From the NCBI GenBank assembly GCA_027625215.1, contig JAQBWJ010000075.1, positions 1-8,085 on the forward strand: a stretch of DNA of 8,085 nt, written 5' to 3'. Shown piece by piece: positions 7,404 through 8,085 of the stretch (the stretch's first letter is position 1; each line of letters opens with the position of its first letter). The notes beneath the pieces were generated by a model that was not told the origin of the DNA, made no database searches, and saw nothing but the letters and a program-made list of their open reading frames with translations. Both the position numbers and the translations under genes were made by a program. The stretch is from Candidatus Poribacteria bacterium. GTDB lineage: Bacteria; Poribacteria; WGA-4E; GCA-2687025.

Positions 7404-7739
7404 TCAATCTTTCCAGCATTGATCCCCAAACGACCATACCCCGAACAACCAAATCGGTTCCGTCGTGCTGCACTCGATTCCGCTGCCCGGATGCCCGAAC
7501 GACGGTTGGACTTGCTCCAATTGTAGAGCATATTCGTCTGGATCGACAGCGATGGGTCCCACTCGATAACGCGGCGTCAACGGTAACGCGAGTTCCTCTT
7601 GTGCCTGTTGAACGTCATCGTAGCGTGTGACCGTGAACCACGTCCTATATCCGTACGTCGGGTTGAGGGTTTGTACTTTTCGTTCTCGTTGAATCTGCTC
7701 GTACTCGTTCTCATCGGAAAGATAACGGTATAACTGCAT
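7404..7739 (-). CDS. Toxin-like small protein, similar in motifs to TNT/ART-type polymorphic-toxin domains
   Basis: This encodes 111 residues from ATG at 7739, with CGGAG about six bases upstream. The layout is YRYLS at 4-8, a helix, YRTWFT (31-36) with YDDVQQAQEELALP (40-53), PRYRVGPI (56-63) and a C-terminal FGHPGSGIE (81-89) closely followed by TTEPI (92-96). This order of motifs (YRxLS, W/F-F-T, A-x-x-E-LALP, RV, then FGxPGxGxE and TTEPI) recalls C-terminal toxin domains of Rhs-type proteins, and the FG-x-PG-x-G pocket recalls the NAD-consuming TNT (tuberculosis necrotizing toxin) fold, whose members have Q where this one has E. It is not a sure match. No signal sequence, Rhs repeat or secretion domain is present, so it stands alone. 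It is directly followed by a candidate partner, and local GC is lower than in thiC. Confidence 0.62.
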   Translation of the reverse strand: MQLYRYLSDENEYEQIQRERKVQTLNPTYGYRTWFTVTRYDDVQQAQEELALPLTPRYRVGPIAVDPDEYALQLEQVQPSFGHPGSGIECSTTEPIWLFGVWSFGDQCWKD

Positions 7740-7815
7740 CGAACGCTCCGGGAAGCGACCAACTGCTGATGATGCCTCTCAGCATAGCAGGGAATAAATC
7801 GTCTCGCTACCATAA

Positions 7816-7938
7816 GTGAAGTCGGCAGCCGACATCCGCCGCGACCGCCTCATGGGCGACTTCACCAATTGGCAAACCCCCGCCTCCTACCGCAATTCCT
7901 ACGACCGCCTCCTCCGCGACCTGAAAGCCAACGCCTGA
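7816..7938 (+). pseudogene. Short reading frame that looks like the tail of a lost gene
   Basis: From GTG at 7816 (directly after an in-frame TAA) 40 codons run to TGA at 7938. Codon third positions are mostly C or G, like a real gene of this genome, and the product (RRDRLMGDFTNWQTPASYRN within it) looks like an ordered protein end, not noise. There is no ribosome binding site of note. It is too short to name; I did not recognise a family. It could be the 3' remnant of a deleted gene, or chance. Confidence 0.3.
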
Positions 7939-8037
7939 GCCTCCCTGCGCCCCGTCATCGCCACGCCGAGAACCGACCTGCGTGGACGTTTATATGGTGT
8001 GAAGGTTGCGCGTCGCGGTGGGATGCTAGTACGATCC
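7939..8037. other. Intergenic stretch with nothing recognised
   Basis: Between the short fragment and the terminator I see no gene, promoter of quality, repeat or RNA. The region 7740-7815 between the toxin-like start and the fragment is similar. Confidence 0.5.
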
Positions 8038-8077
8038 AAAAAAGAAGCCCCGCACGCGAAAAGATCGAGCGCGGGGC
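8038..8077 (-). terminator. Rho-independent terminator of a minus-strand gene beyond the right edge
   Basis: On the minus strand GCCCCGCGC (8077-8069) pairs with GTGCGGGGC (8055-8047), nine base pairs with one G-U, and is followed by TTCTTTTTT (8046-8038). A gene to the right of the window, reading leftward, should end shortly before it. On the plus strand no T tract follows. Confidence 0.85.
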
Positions 8078-8085
8078 GTATCTTG

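Noticed and set aside
7577..7813. Minus-strand frame of 78 codons reading into the toxin-like gene
   Set aside because: It overlaps the start of the 7404-7739 gene in another frame, is rich in R, S and T, and has no ribosome site or motif.

Overview
This is a GC-rich bacterial window (about 65% GC in the stretch of thiC sampled, nearer 43-57% in the small accessory genes sampled). Almost everything reads on the minus strand. The family mix suggests an environmental bacterium of a poorly cultured lineage: a riboswitch-controlled thiC, a BaxI_1-type Bax inhibitor protein, a Gfo/Idh/MocA oxidoreductase, a retropepsin-like protease beside a small DUF5678-like protein, and RelE/RelB. Poribacteria or a similar candidate phylum fits my memory of such families, but nothing in the window proves the taxonomy.

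Layout, left to right. 1-277 (-) is the N-terminal part of a calcineurin-like metallophosphoesterase cut by the window edge. 446-685 (-) is a decayed, twice-frameshifted and truncated serine hydrolase (beta-lactamase class C type). 826-1456 (+) is a two-gene cassette resembling DUF6883 and DUF4926, ended by a hairpin terminator. 1606-2156 (-) is a RelB-like/RelE toxin-antitoxin pair, followed at 1529-1600 by a second, diverged copy of the last 24 codons of thiC. 2199-3968 (-) is full-length thiC, preceded by a TPP riboswitch (about 3974-4066) and a plausible promoter. A strong palindrome lies at 4177-4216. 4234-4974 (-) is the Bax inhibitor-1/YccA-like membrane protein. 5047-5708 (-) is a DUF5678-like/retropepsin pair. 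5803-6885 (-) is the Gfo/Idh/MocA oxidoreductase. 6936-7739 (-) is a tight two-gene unit whose first protein has motifs recalling polymorphic-toxin (TNT/ART-like) domains and whose second is a candidate partner. 7816-7938 (+) is a short gene-tail-like fragment. A minus-strand terminator at 8038-8077 belongs to a gene beyond the right edge.

How it works together. The metabolic core is thiamine pyrimidine synthesis, with the riboswitch reading TPP; the Shine-Dalgarno of the upstream thiC start lies inside the aptamer's conserved 3' segment. Between the housekeeping genes sit four compact two-gene cassettes, each with overlapping or nearly touching reading frames, as in toxin-antitoxin or toxin-immunity modules. 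The clearest trace of DNA movement is at the 3' end of thiC: a 72-bp direct repeat of the gene end, offset by exactly 670 bp, brackets the RelB/RelE pair. This suggests a cassette that entered at the thiC terminus and left the gene whole. The most speculative but potentially new system is the pair at 6936-7739.
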